DNA from: F1-120-MAGs023 sp038228615
GTDB taxonomy: Bacteria > Actinomycetota > Acidimicrobiia > IMCC26256 > PALSA-610
DNA: 15,772 nt
Assembly (NCBI GenBank): GCA_038228615.1
Contig: JBBRPC010000070.1
Span: 1 to 15,772, forward strand
Reading direction: 5' to 3'
Shown: positions 14,621 through 15,772 of the stretch, in pieces
How positions within the stretch are numbered: the first letter of the stretch is position 1
Layout of the letters: every line of letters starts with the position of its first letter
Notes under the pieces: generated by a model
What the model was told of the DNA's origin: nothing
Seen by the model: only the letters and a program-made list of their open reading frames with translations
Database searches by the model: none
Translations under genes and position numbers: made by a program

Positions 14621-14667
14621 TCACAATACTTAACCCGATCAATACGTATTGGACTTCTATATTGTGA
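14621..14667. promoter_or_regulatory. LysR operator candidate with four CAATA half-sites
   Basis: A perfect 12-bp palindrome, CAATACGTATTG (14640-14651), is flanked by an outer inverted pair, TCACAATA (14621-14628) and TATTGTGA (14660-14667). That makes two forward CAATA and two reverse TATTG units. A plausible promoter for the permease, TTGGAC (14649-14654) and GACAAT (14673-14678) with an 18-base spacer, starts inside the palindrome. Confidence 0.65.
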
Positions 14668-15434
14668 TGGCCGACAATCGATACATGTTCATCGCCGAGT
14701 TGATGGTCGCCGGTATCGCTATCGGGGTCGTATTCGGGATTTTTGGCGCCGGCGGGTCAGCCTTCGCGACACCCGTCCTTGCGTTACTTGGTGTGCCGGG
14801 GGCGATCGCAGTGGCTTCGCCGCTCCCCGCGATGCTTCCCGCCGCGGTGACTGGCGCCCGCCGCTATCTTCGATCCGGGAATCTGGACCGGCGCATCGCT
14901 GGGCTCGCGATCACGGGTGGGCTCCCGGGGACACTACTTGGCGCATTGGCGTCGCAATGGCTGAGCGGCACGACGCTACTCAGCCTTTCTGGCGCGTTGT
15001 TGCTCGTGGTTGGAGCCAGAGTGCTAATCCCCGACAGCACCGCGAACGCAGGTCGCACTGTCGCGCGGCTCGCGAATACGCGTCTCGTGGTGACCGCATG
15101 TTTCGCGGTTGGGCTCCTCACTGGTCTGCTCGCGAATGGTGGGGGCTTCTTGTTGGTTCCGATGTTCATGATCATCTTGGGCCTCTCCGCCGCCAGCGCT
15201 TCGGGGACATCGATGGTCGCCGTCGGTGTACTCACGATCCCGTCTCTGGTCACACATTGGGCGCTGGGCCATATCGACTGGAAGATCGCGATCGTGTTCG
15301 CCATCGGCGTTTGGCCCGGTTCGATGATCGGTGCACGTCTCGCGCAGCGGCTTCCGGAGCAGATCACTCGCCGGGCATTTGGCCTCGTGCTCGTCACGTT
15401 CGCGATCTGGTTCCTCACCAAAGAAACGCTATAA
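14667..15434 (+). CDS. TauE/SafE-family sulfite/organic anion permease
   Basis: A ~255-residue integral membrane protein of the TauE/SafE (DUF81) family. It has the characteristic duplicated layout: a first half with AGIAIGVVFGIFGAGGSAFATPVLALLGVP and LPAMLPAAVTGARRYLRSGNLD, and a second half with FAVGLLTGLLANGGGFLLVPMFMIILGLSAASASGTSMVAVGVLTIPSL and HIDWKIAIVFAIGVWPGSMIGARLA. About seven to eight membrane segments can be counted. Members export sulfite, sulfoacetate or similar anions, or import some; the direction and substrate here are unknown. The start is uncertain. ATG 14667 gives MADNRYMFIAEL; ATG 14685 fits a leaderless promoter (GACAAT ending 6 bases before) and the family N-terminus; neither has a Shine-Dalgarno sequence. 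Divergent LysR control is likely. Confidence 0.92.
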   Translation: MADNRYMFIAELMVAGIAIGVVFGIFGAGGSAFATPVLALLGVPGAIAVASPLPAMLPAAVTGARRYLRSGNLDRRIAGLAITGGLPGTLLGALASQWLSGTTLLSLSGALLLVVGARVLIPDSTANAGRTVARLANTRLVVTACFAVGLLTGLLANGGGFLLVPMFMIILGLSAASASGTSMVAVGVLTIPSLVTHWALGHIDWKIAIVFAIGVWPGSMIGARLAQRLPEQITRRAFGLVLVTFAIWFLTKETL

Positions 15435-15486
15435 ACCACACACCAAAAATCGCAGATGCGACGCAACATGAGAATCCCCAGCCGTA

Positions 15487-15772
15487 CTACCTTCGACCGC
15501 ACCGCATAGGCTTCGCAACTGATCGATGACCACGACGACTGGCTGGGCCCGTCTTGTGGAACCGTGCAGCGGCTGCGGCGACTATCTCACCGACGCATGC
15601 CGATAGGATCTTCTGATCAGTCGTACGCCCGAAACGCAGATGCGCGCCGCCTTCCGATCCGCCAAGTCGAAACGCGAGCACGGATCGGACGCCACGCAGC
15701 AGCCCTGGCAAACTCGACCTCGAAATCACACCCTCGGCGACCGAGACGACATCACAGTCCGCGACGCCTACC
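15487..15772 (-). CDS. possible partial gene, 5' end beyond right edge
   Basis: One minus-strand frame is open from the right edge to a stop at 15487, about 94 codons, reading VADCDVVSVAEGVISRSS then LPGLLRGVRSVLAFRLGG. The plus strand has no comparable frame here. I recognise no family and the last ~20 residues are Arg-rich and unconvincing. It could be the C-terminal end of a real gene that starts outside, or noise. Confidence 0.3.
   Translation of the reverse strand, partial: VGVADCDVVSVAEGVISRSSLPGLLRGVRSVLAFRLGGSEGGAHLRFGRTTDQKILSACVGEIVAAAAARFHKTGPASRRGHRSVAKPMRCGRR

Noticed and set aside
13946..15529. A 527-codon plus-strand frame across the lysR-tauE region
   Set aside because: It overlaps lysR antisense and tauE out of frame, and its Arg/His-rich product is a shadow.
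15526..15606. A 26-residue plus frame with a CSGCG motif
   Set aside because: It has no ribosome binding site, is too short to judge, and lies opposite a longer open minus frame.
1..15772. CRISPR array or phage module
   Set aside because: No regularly spaced repeats, Cas genes or phage structural genes were seen on either strand.

Overview
The window reads as a piece of an actinobacterial chromosome. It is GC-rich, its tRNA gene has no encoded CCA end, several genes have a -10-like box 6-7 bases before an ATG (the leaderless pattern common in Actinobacteria), and it carries protein families common there: a hydrolase/class III cyclase fusion, a TIGR00305-type PIN toxin, MarR next to a ClC channel, and Ala-Arg-rich proteins. 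The class Acidimicrobiia is my guess from composition and gene content; no phylogenetic marker is present to prove it.

Left block (1-6332). Two ABC exporter half-transporters lie on the minus strand with a 14-base overlap, the second running off the left edge. Divergent from them is a single-subunit molybdopterin oxidoreductase on the plus strand. Its 3' end overlaps by 17 bases a convergent alpha/beta hydrolase with an intact Ser-Asp-His triad. A tRNA-Ala(GGC) gene follows, with a perfect hairpin close on each side. About 410 bases without a convincing gene come next.

Middle block (6744-11251) is the accessory part. A minus-strand fusion of an alpha/beta hydrolase and a class III nucleotide cyclase ends at a degenerate IS6-family fragment. 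Then come a recombinase-type helix-turn-helix gene with an apparent frameshift, a VapBC-like toxin-antitoxin pair, and a hypothetical gene whose reading frame runs antisense into the toxin. The block closes with an almost complete IS6/IS26-family insertion sequence of 824 bp with 15-bp terminal inverted repeats. The IS relic and the complete IS face in opposite directions with their transposase 5' ends outward, so the segment 8137-11085 looks like a decayed inverted composite island carrying the toxin-antitoxin pair.

Right block (11252-15772). Two divergent regulator/transporter pairs are each separated by a very short intergenic region with a clear palindromic operator candidate: MarR with a ClC-type chloride channel/exchanger carrying CBS domains, and LysR with a TauE/SafE anion permease. 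A possible partial gene runs off the right edge on the minus strand.

I found no CRISPR array, prophage module or clearly new multi-gene system. The points most worth a second look are the IS6-bounded toxin-antitoxin island, the altered hydrolase triad in the cyclase fusion, and the two compact divergent operator regions.
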